From Acanthaster planci (taxonomy: Eukaryota > Echinodermata > Asteroidea > Valvatida > Acanthasteridae), in contig NW_019091365.1 of NCBI RefSeq assembly GCF_001949145.1, forward strand, positions 346,030 to 384,727: a stretch of DNA of 38,698 nucleotides, written 5' to 3'. The notes under the pieces were generated by a model that worked only from the letters and a program-made list of their open reading frames with translations, made no database searches and was not told the origin of the DNA. Shown here in pieces: positions 11,101 to 22,282 of the stretch (position 1 is the stretch's first letter; each line of letters begins with the position of its first letter). The position numbers were made by a program, and so were the translations under genes.

Positions 11101-12633
11101 AGGTCCTGTTTCTTTTTTTTTTTACCTAAAATATTTATCGACCAGATCACTGACGCTCAGCAGGTTCTCCGGGAGGGGGACCTGTGGCATGGTGGCCTGG
11201 TGATTAAAAGGAGACTCCTCCTTGGCGTGAAAGGACACTATCATGACCAAGATGGTCTGTCCATTCTGTATGGCGTGGACGGTTCGCGTGGAGAAGCTCC
11301 GCCCATCGCGAAGGCTCTCCACCCGATACAGAACAGGGACTTGCGGATTCCCTGAGGAGTAAAATAGGAAATATTTTGAAATTCAAACCCTGATTAATCT
11401 CAAAGAAAGCACATACCGGTACCCATGCCTAACTGAAGTGCTGTGAGACTGCACTCTTGCACTACATTTGTCCTCATTAAACACTGTGTGTTAGAATTAG
11501 GACAGTCCTAGATTATAAATCCATGCAGGTTTATATAGTATGTTACTGAGGAGTTCATCTTTCCTTTCGTCCTTTTCACAAGCGTTCAAATGTACATTAT
11601 GGGAGGGGAGGGGTTTATAACCTATATAACTAAGCTTTTTAACTTGGGAAAATTGGGCAAATCATCCTCCTGCGTACCTTTTGGACGCTAGTGAAAAGGG
11701 TGACAAAGGTGGATGACCCCTTAACATACGCGGATTTCATCTTATTTTTCAGGTTTTTTGATTTTGAAAAAAAAATTATCGGTTGGTTGGTCAGTCTATC
11801 ATTTGCTGGTTATTTGTTGGTTGGTGAGATTTTCTAAATGAGGAGCTCTTAGCCTACCTTTGTGTGTAAAGTAACAGTGCAATGAGTTGATGTTAAGCTC
11901 TGGCTGGACCGTTTTGCTAGCAGCTACCAAGGCCTGAGAGACCACCAGCCCTCCGTACAGCTGCTTGGATTCAAACTCTCCCCAGTGGTCTGAGGCTCTG
12001 AAGTTAAAACATTCATTTTAGCCTCCGCGGTAAACCCTTCTGGCTTCACACAAGTGCCGCTTTTAAAAGTTAGCTGAGTTTATAGGCCTAACACTTGAAA
12101 ATACGGGCATTTCACATTAGTGCGCCTCCAAGAGTTTACAACGCGTTGGCCAATCAGAATGAGCGAAATAGGTCGACCCAACGCGCGTTTGGAAAGGGTC
12201 GACAAATTTCACGTGTTGTGATTGGCCAACGCGTTGCAAACTTTGGAGACGCACTATTGTGAATCGCCCGTATTGTGATGATCTAATGCAGAGTTCTTCC
12301 TGTAGAATCTAACCGATTAACTGAAAATTGTTCCCCCCTTCTTTTGTTTCGGTTTTTTACCCATTGCAATCAATACCTGCATTTAAGTAACTAAATATTG
12401 TTCCAACAAAAATTATACAAATTCTTTTCTTACACCCCCTTCCTCCAAAAGGTCACTGTATCGTAAAAACCCTGCAAATCGCTGCCCGTTTATATGAGCC
12501 AGTCTAGACCTGACTTTTCCGAGCAAGCTTACCTGTATAAATTGTGTTCAATCCGTTCAATGTCCAGCACAGAACTTGGAAATTTACTCGGTTCCGAGTT
12601 GTCGTCACCCATATCTGCCACAGGGGTCCCCAT
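8143..12633 (-). CDS. ACOT8: Acyl-CoA thioesterase 8-like, copy A (6 exons, 302 aa)
   Basis: Exons on the minus strand are 12633-12533, 11997-11858, 11351-11126, 10751-10597, 8749-8561 and 8240-8143. Every junction is GT-AG and the sum is 909 nt. ACOT8 hydrolyses acyl-CoAs to free acid and CoA inside peroxisomes. It has a double hot-dog fold of the TesB family, about 319 aa in human. Landmarks are VLDIERIEHNLYR (exon 1), QLYGGLVVSQALVAASKTV (exon 2), YRVESLRDGRSFSTRTV and SFHAKEESPFNHQATMP (exon 3), HRCAAAYISD and LDHSVWFHAPFRADEWMLYE (exon 5), and GRLWRRDGTLV (exon 6). The TesB-type triad is present as D246 (LDHS), S267 (DSPKT) and Q294 (TSQE). The protein ends in PKL, a PTS1-like tripeptide where human ACOT8 has SKL. 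The ATG at 12633 is preferred over the one at 12612 because copy B keeps the same upstream start. Intron 4 holds SINEs and intron 1 a MITE. Confidence 0.94.
10085..10190 (+). mobile_element. tRNA-derived SINE fragment
   Basis: A polymerase III B box, GGGTTCGAATCC, lies at 10139-10150, flanked by short stem-forming bases (ATGTGGG and CCACACAT). The upstream GGTAGACATGAAGG could be a worn A box. The sequence continues past the tRNA-like 3' end into GCAAGGTTGTGATTGG, as SINEs do, and the acceptor stem does not close. It lies in intron 4 of ACOT8 copy A. Confidence 0.5.
10315..10395 (-). mobile_element. tRNA-derived SINE fragment, opposite orientation
   Basis: On the minus strand there is an A-box-like run in AGGTGGAAAAAATTGATAAA, then GCACTTGTGTG and the B box GGGTTCAAATCC (plus strand 10330-10341, GGATTTGAACCC). 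It faces the plus-strand SINE at about 10140, so the pair forms an inverted arrangement in intron 4 of copy A. No full tRNA cloverleaf can be drawn. Confidence 0.45.
12100..12274. mobile_element. Short MITE with about 55-bp terminal inverted repeats
   Basis: The left end starts AATACGGGCATTTCAC and continues through AGTGCGCCTCCAA to ACGCGTTGGCCAATCA. The right end, read on the minus strand, starts AATACGGGCGATTCAC and continues AGTGCGTCTCCAA to ACGCGTTGGCCAATCA. The arms match over about 55 bases with a few differences and enclose about 65 bases containing GGTCGACC-like words. There is no coding capacity. It lies in intron 1 of ACOT8 copy A. A target duplication is not clear. Confidence 0.75.
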
Positions 12634-12760
12634 AGTCAAAACTGCTTCTTCGAATTCGGGTTTCACCTATCGCGTCTCGGCACAAAGAAACTTTATACCA
12701 CATGCACTTGCTGAACCCGTGGAAACGTTTCACACTCGCCTCGCACTGTACTGTGACAGC
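12634..12760 (-). promoter_or_regulatory. Upstream region of ACOT8 copy A with a TATA-like box
   Basis: A minus-strand TATAAAG (plus strand CTTTATA, 12691-12697) lies about 58 bases before the ATG at 12633, which allows a 5' leader of about 30 bases. A neighbouring segment (around 12715-12750) resembles 31525-31560 upstream of copy B, where no such TATA is seen. Promoter function is inferred. Confidence 0.3.
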
Positions 12761-13931
12761 TCGTGTTCACGTTCACCGTCAACATCACCTGTTGGGAATC
12801 CGACGCATTTGTTATTTCGAAGAAATATTATACAGTTTTGCTATCACTAGAAGTTAAGGGAATCATCTGATATGAAAACGGTTAATTCAACTTGATTGAT
12901 GTTTCAACCAAAGATTGTAGAGCGCCGCGTGGCGGCGCAAGATGGAGAACTGACACATGGTTGGCAAGCTGTTTAAATTGAGCATGCATGAGGTACGGGG
13001 GCGGGAAGCGCTATCCACGAAAAGAGGGCAGCAATATTCAGGATAAATAAATATTTACCCTGAATAAGAATGAAACTTATATTTATCGTAAACAGAAATG
13101 TTTAACATTATAACGTAAAACCGTTTCATCTCCAAAGCGTTGGAGATGAAATCGGGGGTTTTGGGTGTGTTCTGTGGTTACTGGTTACACTGGTGTCCGC
13201 CGTGCAGCTTGTACTAGCGTAGGCTTAGGCCAAGCAATCCCACGGCACGTTTTACTACAAGACTCTTCATAACTACTGACTAATTGCCCTCAAAAAGTGG
13301 AGTTCTGATACTTCTTGACACCTGTGAACCGGTATGATGTCTTGAATATCCGCAGGTTTAAGTTTGTGGGAAGAGATGAAAAAAGAACAGCTGGGTTTTT
13401 AATTTTAAAAAAATACAATATTTCTTGTGACCATATAATTTCCTATTTTATTTTTAGGAAATGAAGTTTGGTTGCCACAGTATTAATATAAAAATGAAGA
13501 CAGACACGTTGAACTTTTTTTAACCTCAACACCTTCTGATCTTTTGTGGCGTGCGTGTAGGCCTATCTTTCTTTGTTTTTTTCTTGGCAAACAATGGTTA
13601 TGCACACGAGAATATTTAAATAACACATAAATAAGTGTAACTATTTAATACCGTAGAGACATGAGAGTGGGTAACTAAAAATCAGCTTGAAAAATCTGGA
13701 TGTGTAGTCCCACACGAAATGTATCTAATGTAGACCTCAATGCATGGAATTATAAATGCAACGATATTGTTAACATTAACACAACCACCACATTTTTATG
13801 AGGACTAAACATGATGGTAACAGTTGTAAATGAGACACCAAAACGTGACATTGCAATAATGCCGGGTTAAAAAGTCCGTAATGACTGTTATAAATGTTGT
13901 TTGATTTTTTTTTCTGTTGTGTTTGATATTG
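12761..13931. other. Intergenic stretch, no supported gene
   Basis: The sequence is AT-rich apart from a short GC patch at 12920-12945 with GCGGCGCAAGATGG, which resembles a YY1-type site. No open frame, repeat structure or RNA gene can be supported here. Confidence 0.35.
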
Positions 13932-14725
13932 TTATGCCTTCTGAATGCTTGTACGTATGTTCAGTTGAACAAGGAGAGGTTGCGACCTTCGTCGTGTCTT
14001 CATGTGTGTCATCAAAGTGGGCACTGCTTTCCATTTCACCAGATTGGTAAACTGACTGGGTTCAAAATGATTGGAACACAGGCGGTAGTTTTTGTCGAGA
14101 CACAGTGGCGTTCTCTTCAGAAGATCCTCCCAGCGGGTGTTTTGAACCCAGCGTTGGCATCTATAATGAGAAATCTTAACGAAACAAGTACTTAGTACAA
14201 TTCAGGGTTTTTTCTTTAGGGCAACAAGTCTGAATTTTGGAAAAATTGTGACTGTTTTACAAACTGTATAGTTCGGCAGAATGAATTGGGGACAAACTGT
14301 TTGTTTTACAAACTATATCTATTTAGCTCAGTGCTTTTGTTATTTTAACTGCTTATACTGTCTGTGAAATAAAGAAAACTTGATAAAACTCTAAAAGAAT
14401 GTGGTGTATTTTTCATCGTTTGTCCAATGTGCCAGTAAATACATGCAGCGTAGGCCTGTTAACTAGGATGTTAAACCTGCGGCTAGGCCTTTTACATGCA
14501 TTCACGAGTCAAAGGGGTTCATTACAATATGAACGTCATTAATTTGGGGACTCAGCCTAGCTTAACTTATGTCTTGATTCTCAGCACGATTGTATGCCTT
14601 GTTTTTGGTAAATTTCACCTTTCACTATTTAAATTACTACTCACCTGTCTTTGTTCTTCGGAAAGTTCCGAGCTTTTCTTGAACCTGCTTTTGCAGTTGA
14701 TGGCTGCCCACGTCTTCGCCGACAT
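13932..14725 (-). pseudogene. THAP zinc-finger domain gene, two exons, damaged
   Basis: Exon 1 runs 14725-14645 on the minus strand. It starts MSAKTWAAINCKSRFKKSSEL and, in the next frame, gives NFPKNKDR before the donor CAG|GTGAGT. Exon 2 (14160-13932) follows the acceptor TTATAG. Its phase fits the NFPKNKD frame and continues with CQRWVQNTRWEDLL, then CLDKNYRLCSNHFEPSQF and AVPTL, the THAP pattern of C-x2-H, HFxxxxF and the closing AVPTL-like box. THAP domains bind DNA through one zinc held by C2CH. Two faults are visible. The first zinc Cys is replaced by Trp (TWAAINC where the family has CxxxxC). The reading frame also shifts between the KSSEL and FPKN parts, where the FHRFP motif should be. 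After AVPTL only about 26 basic residues remain before the stop, so no larger partner domain follows. It could derive from a host THAP gene or a P-element-like transposon. Confidence 0.7.
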
Positions 14726-15312
14726 TGTACTTCGCGATCGAGACATACATGTACAAGGAGCGCCGCCCCGCATTTTTTGTACTTGGCGCCCGCAAATTCC
14801 GCGTTTCAGTGGACAGTTCTCCATTTTGCACCGCGTAGGCGCTATACGATCTTTGGTTTCAACTTTATTCGTCTTGAAAAAAAAAGGTCAATCCTCAAGT
14901 TGAACGCTGTGATGACTCACAACAAAATCACAGTGTGTATAAGCCTACCTTCCAAAAGGCTCTTATACTGCAAATTTCAATCGTTAAGCAAATCTGCCTG
15001 CAGGAGACATGGACCTAAAAACCGAATAGTATAGACTTGTGAATTGTAAGGGAATTCATTCTGCGGAATGATTTTAGAATTAAAACTTCATTCCAATGGT
15101 GCGCTGCGGGCGCTATAGTATGAGAAATGGCAAGCGCCGGGTGTCGATATTTTATTGAGAAATACGTGAGATAAAAACAAAAGATCAGGAACCAGGAGAC
15201 ACGGTCATTCTGCAGAAGTCCTACCAGTAGCTTTATTTAGGCCTACAGATGACCTTTCTAAGGCCTGTACTTTGGAACTGGATCGGTGCTTTAATAAACT
15301 AACGACATTGGG
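14726..15312. other. Intergenic stretch, nothing recognised
   Basis: Open frames here are short and lack motifs. The ones at 14496-15034 on the plus strand are mostly antisense to the THAP first exon. Confidence 0.35.
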
Positions 15313-15543
15313 TACACTGCAAAAACTCAGGTGTTAAAATCAACACTTGTTGGTGTTATCAGATGACCACACCATAGGGTGTTACTTTAGCACTAATGAC
15401 GTTACTTTACACACCTGTAAGTGTTACAGTGCACTGGAGGGTGTTAAAAGTAACACAAATATTTCAACACCAATGAAAAGTGTTGGTGTAGTCCTCTGAT
15501 AACACCGGGGTGTTAACATCAACACCCAACTTTTTGCAGTGTA
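15313..15543. mobile_element. 231-bp MITE with TACACTGCAAAAA terminal inverted repeats
   Basis: The element begins TACACTGCAAAAA (15313-15325) and ends with its exact reverse complement TTTTTGCAGTGTA (15531-15543). The outer TA may be a duplicated target. Inside, the words GGTGTTA and TAACACC occur many times in both orientations, so most of the element can fold on itself. There is no coding capacity. Confidence 0.85.
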
Positions 15544-16639
15544 TCAGACTTATCTAATTCATGTAGGGTTTATAAGTCATGCTGCTTAATGTGTAAACAT
15601 AAACCGGTGTCTGTACACACAGATATGGCGAAGAGGTCGAAATGTGAAGCGCACGCTGACATCATTTTCCTACTTTGCTGAATTCATGATCTGGTGCAAC
15701 GATCATAAATGCCCCGTCCTTTAGTTGTGATACACCTTCCTCTATTGATGAGGTACTGAGGTAGGTATTCGTTTGCACATTTTGATTAAAACCTTTCCTC
15801 TTACATGTATATGTTAGAGAAACATTCGCAAAAGAATAACTATGATGGGGGACTGGAGAGTAACAAGTTTTCTGCAAGTTTAGGCCCACGTGTCACTATT
15901 ACCCCCCCCCCCCCCAATAAAAGCCCACAATAGACCTATAACTTTGCAGAAAAACCTCCCGATGTAGTGGATCTATTGCCAAGCTTGAAAAAACTGTGCA
16001 TCATGAAGTCACATTGACCTGAATTCACAGCGCCTCTGGCCATCCGGCGAAACCCCTCATTGCTCTAATCTAACTGGCAAACGTTCCCGGATGTGTGACC
16101 TAAGATTGAGAACGGACGCATAAAGCAATATTGCGGCTGAACCACTGATTTTGGAACCTCACTTACTGGCCATGTGTGTACATGTACGGGCGTAGCTTAA
16201 CACCAAAAAATTTGCAGCCCCCAGCCAAAACTTTAAAGGGGGGGGGTGATTGTTACTCGAAACATACCACAACGGCCAATGACGGATCAGCATCCTTTTT
16301 TGCAGCATCACCAACTGACCATTGCGCTGGACGCCATTTTGTGTTGAGGTGGGTGACCGGTGATCCGTGACCCACTACAGGGTCGTTCCATTTTTTCGGG
16401 GTATACTCAGTCGTTTGGACAGGATGAGCTACTGAACTTGGAGTCAATGGCGTAGCCGGGGGGGGGGGCTGGGTGGGCACGTGCCCACAAAGATTAACTT
16501 AACGATATAAGCCCATCACGCATCTTCCGTCGCCGGGCGCGGTGTGTGAAGAAAATTTCAGGGTGAGTTGAAAGGCCCCTTTACATCAAAGTTAGTTTAA
16601 CAAATCTGTCTGCAGTAGAAATGAGCCGAGAACTGGAAT
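15544..16639. other. Intergenic stretch with low-complexity tracts and a dispersed repeat
   Basis: A run of 14 C occupies 15902-15915, and G runs occur near 16240 and 16460. The block 16328-16400 (CGCCATTTTGTGTTG to ACAGGGTCGTTCCATTTTT) is seen again at 20930-21000. The stretch around 16445-16500 has the look of another dispersed repeat. No gene was recognised. Confidence 0.4.
16328..16400 (+). repeat. Dispersed repeat, first copy
   Basis: The words GCCATTTTGT, GGTCAC/GGTGACC-like steps and CAGGGTCGTTCCATTTTT appear in the same order at 20930-21000. The two copies differ at several positions. The family is not recognised. Confidence 0.5.
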
Positions 16640-17622
16640 GAGGAGTTCTCAGTTTTAAAAAATGCTGTGACGACATCAGATGTTGGATGGCGATTAATTT
16701 TTTGAAGCTAAATGATGATAAAACAGATTTGCTTATCATTGGATCGTATATGTCGTTGAGCAGAATTCCTCGGACTGTTGTGAATATAGGTAATCACAAT
16801 ATTACCGCACTCTCTGAAGTCAAAGAGTCTGGGTGTGATTTTTTACAACAAAATGAATATGCAGTCCCACATCAAGAATGTCTCTCGCACTGCAATGTAT
16901 CACCTGTACAATATAAGCAAAATTAAGCGTTATTTGGGCCAGTCAGTCACGGAGTATTAACTCCGTCTCGCATTAACCATTAATACGTCTCGCTTTAACC
17001 ATTGTAACTCTGTTTTAATTGGTCTATCGGCGTCAGTCCTTGCTCTTTTGCACAGAGTCCAGTATGCTGCAGCAAGACTACTCACCAATGGCAAGAAATT
17101 TGACCACGCTACTCCTGCGCTGATGCAATTTCATTGGTTGCCAGTAAAATACAGGGTAATTTTTAAAGTGTGTCTCCTGATATTTAAATGTCTTCACGAC
17201 TGTGCTCCAAGTTATTTAAGTGATTTGCTTGATGTTAGGATTCCCGGTCGATTCACCCGTTCCTGCGTTGGGCTCGTCTAGGCTTACTCTCCCTAAAACT
17301 AGGCTGTCTTCTGCTGGCGAGAGGATGTTTTCTGTAGCTGGTCCCCGTCTCTGGAACCAGCTTGAAGTTCAACTTAGAGAGTCTAGGAATGTGGAGAGTT
17401 TTAAGACCGGGCTGAAGACGCACCTTTATAAACAAGCATTTTTAGTTTCTTAGTATTGATTTTAACTTTGGTACATATAGGTTTTATTTATTTCTTATTT
17501 ATTTCTTCATTCATTTAATTATGTATTTCTTTATTTATACTTATACTGATGTACAGCGCCTGGGAGCAGCTTGATGGATTGGTCGCTTTATAAATGTCAA
17601 TTATTATTATTATTATTTATTT
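16640..17622 (+). mobile_element. 3' end of a CR1-type non-LTR retrotransposon
   Basis: Plus-strand frames give, in order: RCWMAINFLKLNDDKTDLLI (near 16680, end of the RT palm and thumb); AAARLLTNGKKFDHATPAL (near 17070); HWLPVKYRVIFKVCLLIFK (near 17130); CLHDCAPSYLSDLL (near 17200); and then, in another frame, RMFSVAGPRLWNQL (near 17330) and SFKTGLKTHLYKQAF (near 17400). This is the usual carboxyl end of CR1/L2 elements. It is followed by a short 3' region, a GGTCGCTTTATAAATGTCAA end and an ATT repeat tail (17601-17622). At least two frameshifts separate the parts. The 5' portion is absent, as is typical for truncated insertion. Confidence 0.87.
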
Positions 17623-19855
17623 TATTTTAAACAGTTTATCCTTCCGACAATAGAATAAAATAGGGCAGTCATTCGGTACACCGGGAACTTGTGTGAGTAG
17701 AAAACGGCTAAACATTCTAGCATAGCCGTTTGTAAATGTAAGTCTGAGTAATCCTCCTACACTGCTGACTCTTTCCGTGTTTCGGTCACTGTATGTTTCA
17801 CTTGTCTGAGTTAAATGCTGTGAACAAATTAGTCCGGGACGTCGGTTTCATCTCTGTCCCGCTGCTCTGTAGTTTCATTGTCAAAATTCACACTGACAGC
17901 GGTTCTCGCAAACGAGGTAAACCCTTTCCGCGCCTCACTAGCAGACTATGGCGTTACCGATGGTCAAGAATGGACGTACCGTATAATAGGGCAAAATCGA
18001 GGGTACTGATTTCGGAACTACAACTAGGCCTACTACCGACTCGAGTCCTAGGCCTATAGTGTAGCTATATTAGTCGATTTCTTTTTCAAACATGGACAAA
18101 TTATAAACCGAATTAAACCTCTTGATAAGAGAGATGCGATGTTACAAACCCCATTAAAATCAATGCAACCCTTCAGGAGTTATGGCTTCTTACGGGTGCT
18201 TAGAAGTGTTCAGGTGAAGTTTACTGATTTTAATTTACATTCATGGAATTTTCCATTCTTGCGTCAAATATTGTCAAATTATATATCAAAGTACTTGATG
18301 TGAGCAATGCAGTGGTGAACCAGATTTGAAATACACGCATCAAGCTTGAAGTTTCACTTTGATGAAGATGTCCAAATCATGGAAATCTTATCGGCAATTT
18401 GAGTAAACTATCTTCGAATTGTTCTACTCCCACGTCAGGCTCACATTTTCCATAACTGACCGATCATTTAGCAAATTAAAGCTCTTGGTGAGCAAACTAT
18501 TACTTTTGAAAGAATTGTATTTATAACTTCCCATTAAAGGGTTACAATGCTCTGTGATTATTACCTCTTGATGCGTCTCTGGAAACGCGGCATGTACACT
18601 CTCTGCTATACTAAATTGTTTATAATGTGTTTGATGGAAGGAGAAAATTACATTATGTGTGACACGGGAAAGTTGACACCAGACACATATACATGTTTGG
18701 TTCTCCTTTCCAGATCTTTAATGGTGCAAAAGAAACCCTGAAATGATAAACAAATAAATTGCTACATAAATACTAAGGTAAAGGATGTACCATTCACGCA
18801 AAGAAATATTTAAAACAAAGCTCAAACTAAACCTGAAGTTCACTTAGAATGAACAAGACGCATGTAGGCCTAAAGGGCACACATGTGCTTCCACCTGCCC
18901 CGACCATCAGCGCATAATTTAACCAAGTGCAATGACCTCAATGGTAACTGCAAACTTGCATCAATCCTTCTACCATTATAACCCAGGAATCCATCAAGAA
19001 CTCTCTTGAAACAATAAATAAGTGCATCGATTACATAAGCAATGGACAATAAATATACCACTTGCAATGTCACAAAGATCACTAAAACAATATGAGTGAT
19101 AGCAATAACTTTAACCTGCACTCTGGTGATAATGAAGTAGTGCACCATAAACAACTGCAGAGTGACTGGTCTGCCAGTCTAGTAATCTACCACGAAGTCT
19201 TCCGACTGTGCTTAATTAACTAAACACGAACAATAGGCTTCCCAATACTGGGGAATAAAACTGGCTGGCTGATCCCTAGCTGTGCACAGCAGGGTAGGCA
19301 AGACCGTTTACACTTCAATGAATATGGGGCAACTTGAGGATTAAGGAACTACTTCACTTTACCATGGCCAGACATATATAGTGCACCTAACACATGGTAC
19401 ATGAATAAATCCACACTGAGTTCACTAAACTACATATATGCACATTATCCTTACTGTCTCTAAAGGAAAAAATGAATCAATATAACAAGAAACTAAACTG
19501 ATTCTGACACTCTCCAAGTGGCTCAAGCTTTGCCTCCTCACAAATCAAGGTGGATTGTTCTAAAAGTACTTCATTGATAAGAAATGCAACAAACACAGAG
19601 CTCATACAAATGTTATACAAGCTACTCATCTTTCTACTACCCATATACACTGTTCATCTTTCAATGCCATGAAAGACAATAACTATATTTCTTGGTTTCC
19701 CTAGTTCACTGTTAACTATCAAATGACTGGAAGAGTTAATCTGAAGTCACCAGGGAATTCATAGATAACTCAAGACAATAAAGTTGGCCTAAAGAAAACC
19801 ATTAATACCTTTAATTGAAAACATTATACATTATAAGAGGAACACTACATCATCA
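17623..19855. other. Intergenic stretch, no supported gene
   Basis: Only short open frames without motifs are present (for example 17793-18059 and 18547-18741 plus, 18870-19154 minus). The last is hydrophobic but resembles no family I know. No inverted repeat or RNA gene was found by eye. Confidence 0.35.
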
Positions 19856-20335
19856 GAATGGCTGAGTTCGGGAGGCTTGTTCTCATATGTTCACGAACAG
19901 CTCGATTTGTTGTTCGTGGGTCGGTCGCTCGAACGCCGGGAACAAACAACCGCCGGTTACTGATGGTAGTTAGTGACAAGAAACATGCAACATGGCGGCG
20001 TTCAAGTAGGCTACGTTATTCGAGAGTCGATGTTTGGATGGGCTGAATTCTTTTCTTTATAAACAGGAACATTCATTTCTGTGTTATACGGAAAATCATT
20101 AATGTTAATTTTGCAAAACTTCCCATTGTCTATGGCTTTAGAAGCCATCTCTACTTTTTGCAGCTGTTCAAAAATCAAAATCTCACGAGATTTTCCATGT
20201 GTTCCTGTGAAACCCTGACGAGGAGGTGGTGTGTGATCTTGTTCCGAGAACAGTGTTCTTGACTCGTGTTCCCGCCGCCTGTTCGAGCGCGAGAACAAGA
20301 AACCCGTAATGGGCCGCCCGAACTCGTCCATTATG
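19856..20335. repeat. Possible inverted-repeat element with GAGTTCGGG ends
   Basis: The left part reads GAATGGCTGAGTTCGGGAGGC (from 19857 without its first base). The right part, read on the minus strand from about 20334, has ATGGACGAGTTCGGGCGGC. Both are followed by GTTCTC words and then a CTCGAACGCCGGGAACA-like stretch. The arms are only loosely matched. The minus-strand frame at 20331-20011 is open for about 106 codons from its ATG but resembles nothing known. A donor-like GAAG|GTAAGTG and an acceptor-like TTCTTCAG bracket 20390-20350 on the minus strand. Confidence 0.35.
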
Positions 20336-20929
20336 TTTAGTACACTTACCTTCCCCCCAGTCAACGAGCATTGCAGTAGCACATGGAAACCTGAAGAAAG
20401 CATCAACTACTTAAGTTGAACATGTACAGTGCTTGTTGGCTCTAGGGTGAATGACTCACCACCAGCTTATGGCTATATACATGTACATGTACTTATATGA
20501 ACCATGGAGGAAGGAATAGAGTCTGAGCCAAACTGTCAAGCGAGGGCGCTGAGCAACGGAGTTATATAAATAGACCGTCACGTGTATAATAAAACAAATT
20601 GCAGGCAAGATATTTCAATGTTTACCTATTCACTTTGGTCTTCAATCATCAGGTCTCCAGATCTCCAAGGATTTTTTATGTGTATAAGGTGACTTGAGTT
20701 TCATGATATGTGACACTGAACCATAACGGACAACTTCCTCGGAATAATGGTGATGTTGATGATGTGACGCTAGTAAAACAAAATAGGTGAAATGTAGTAC
20801 CATTTACCATATCAGATATTTTCTTTTTAGGAAGGATATTCAAAGCTCAGATTTGACTCTTTTTAGCACACTGGAATGGCCAAAGACTATCCCTTTTGGC
20901 TAATAGTACATGTTAGTCGTCGTGGTGGA

Positions 20930-21000
20930 TGCCATTTTGTATTGTTGCGGTCACGGTCACTCACAGGTGCCTTTTCATTACAGGGTCGTTCCATTTTTAA
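20930..21000 (+). repeat. Dispersed repeat, second copy
   Basis: This matches 16328-16400 in word order (GCCATTTTGTATTG, GGTCAC, CAGGGTCGTTCCATTTTT). Same orientation as the first copy. Confidence 0.5.
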
Positions 21001-21224
21001 GAGGGGGGGTAACTACAATGGCCCACAACTATCACGGCAGAAGCACAAGCGCCTGCACAGAAATGAGTGAATGCTTTGGTTTTGTGCACGAATTCACCCT
21101 GCCTGCGCGCCACCTAACCCCCAAACTCACGGTGAGTACCCCCAGAACTGTGCGGTCCGACGTTCGCTCCGCTCCCACGGAGCAGACGTTCTACGGAACG
21201 CGCCAAAAAAAATTGGAGGCAACA

Positions 21225-21312
21225 CATCGATCGTTCTTCAATATCAATCGATCGTTCCCCTACATCGATCAATCATTCTTCTACATCGATCGATCGTTCC
21301 CCTACATTGATC
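21225..21312. repeat. 21-bp minisatellite, about four units
   Basis: The units alternate between GATCGTTCTTCAATATC-like and GATCGTTCCCCTACATC-like forms with a 21-base period. In one plus frame this gives repeated RSFPYID/QSFFYID heptads, which are a consequence of the repeat and not evidence of a protein. ATCGAT words continue more loosely to about 21405. Confidence 0.7.
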
Positions 21313-22282
21313 TCTTTTGATCGATGAAGAAAGAGCGATGATCTCAAACGTGCGATGGCGAAAGACCCATGAAGAAAGACACCGATGAAAAATGAAGTTA
21401 CATCGATGCCAACGTTATGTAACCTCTCGAAGTACCAAATAAAGCACGTGTTCCCTGTAACCATAGCCCACCAGCGCTCAAGGCGTATCATTACTCATGA
21501 GGCTGGTCCCGAGCCAATTGAGTTGTCAGGTGCGTGTTCATTTCCTTATCATGCAACCACTGAGAATGTTTTCTATTTTCCTCTGGATGGGATGCCAATT
21601 CATTATCGCTCCCTAGCCACAAGCACTGTGGACATCACATCCTTACTCATAATGACTCAAATTTTATTTTCCACCCCAATAACATCCCAGCGGAACCGGT
21701 GGAACTATTCTGTCAAATGCTACTCAAAAAATCAACCCTCATATGAAGCTTAGTGCCAAATGAAATTATACTTCATTATTTCTGAAAATTGCGCGACACC
21801 CTCCTGCTGCAACGAAATTATTTCATCTACGGCTATAGCTGAGCATGCAGAACGTAACGGTGTAATTTCCATGGGCTACGGATTAATTTCCACGCATCAC
21901 AATGTAATCATGGAGGAAGGACACATATCATCGAGCCTAGTTTTTTAGGAATCCCAAGTACATCAAAATCATACATGCATAGTGAAATTTGTTACAACAA
22001 TTAATGGGAAATGGTGTATTTAGTTTGATAATTGTACATAGTCTAAATTATAACCAACATGCAGAGGGGAAAAAGAAGCATGTGCTTTTGGCTTTCCTTA
22101 TTTACACCACACGAACAATGGTTCAGCCTGGACAAAAAAACATAAGACAAAAGGCACGAGACAACACAGTAGGATACACTGGCAGGATAGACAACAGTTA
22201 AGACAGATGTGCTAGATGTTGAGACCAGACCTTTAAAGAATGGAAGTAGATTGGCATGATTACATGATCTGATTTTCATTAT
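21313..22282. other. Intergenic stretch, nothing recognised
   Basis: Open frames at 21385-21753 and 21760-21948 on the plus strand are adjacent but have no motifs I can name. They could be repeat-derived. No other structure was seen. Confidence 0.35.

Noticed and set aside
12494-12850. 118-codon plus-strand open frame
   Set aside because: Antisense to exon 1 and the upstream region of ACOT8 copy A.
13917-14195. 92-codon plus-strand open frame
   Set aside because: Antisense to the THAP second exon, which has the recognisable motifs.
21071-21320. Repetitive protein with RSFPYID heptads
   Set aside because: The heptads follow directly from a 21-bp minisatellite and the frame has no start or homology of its own.
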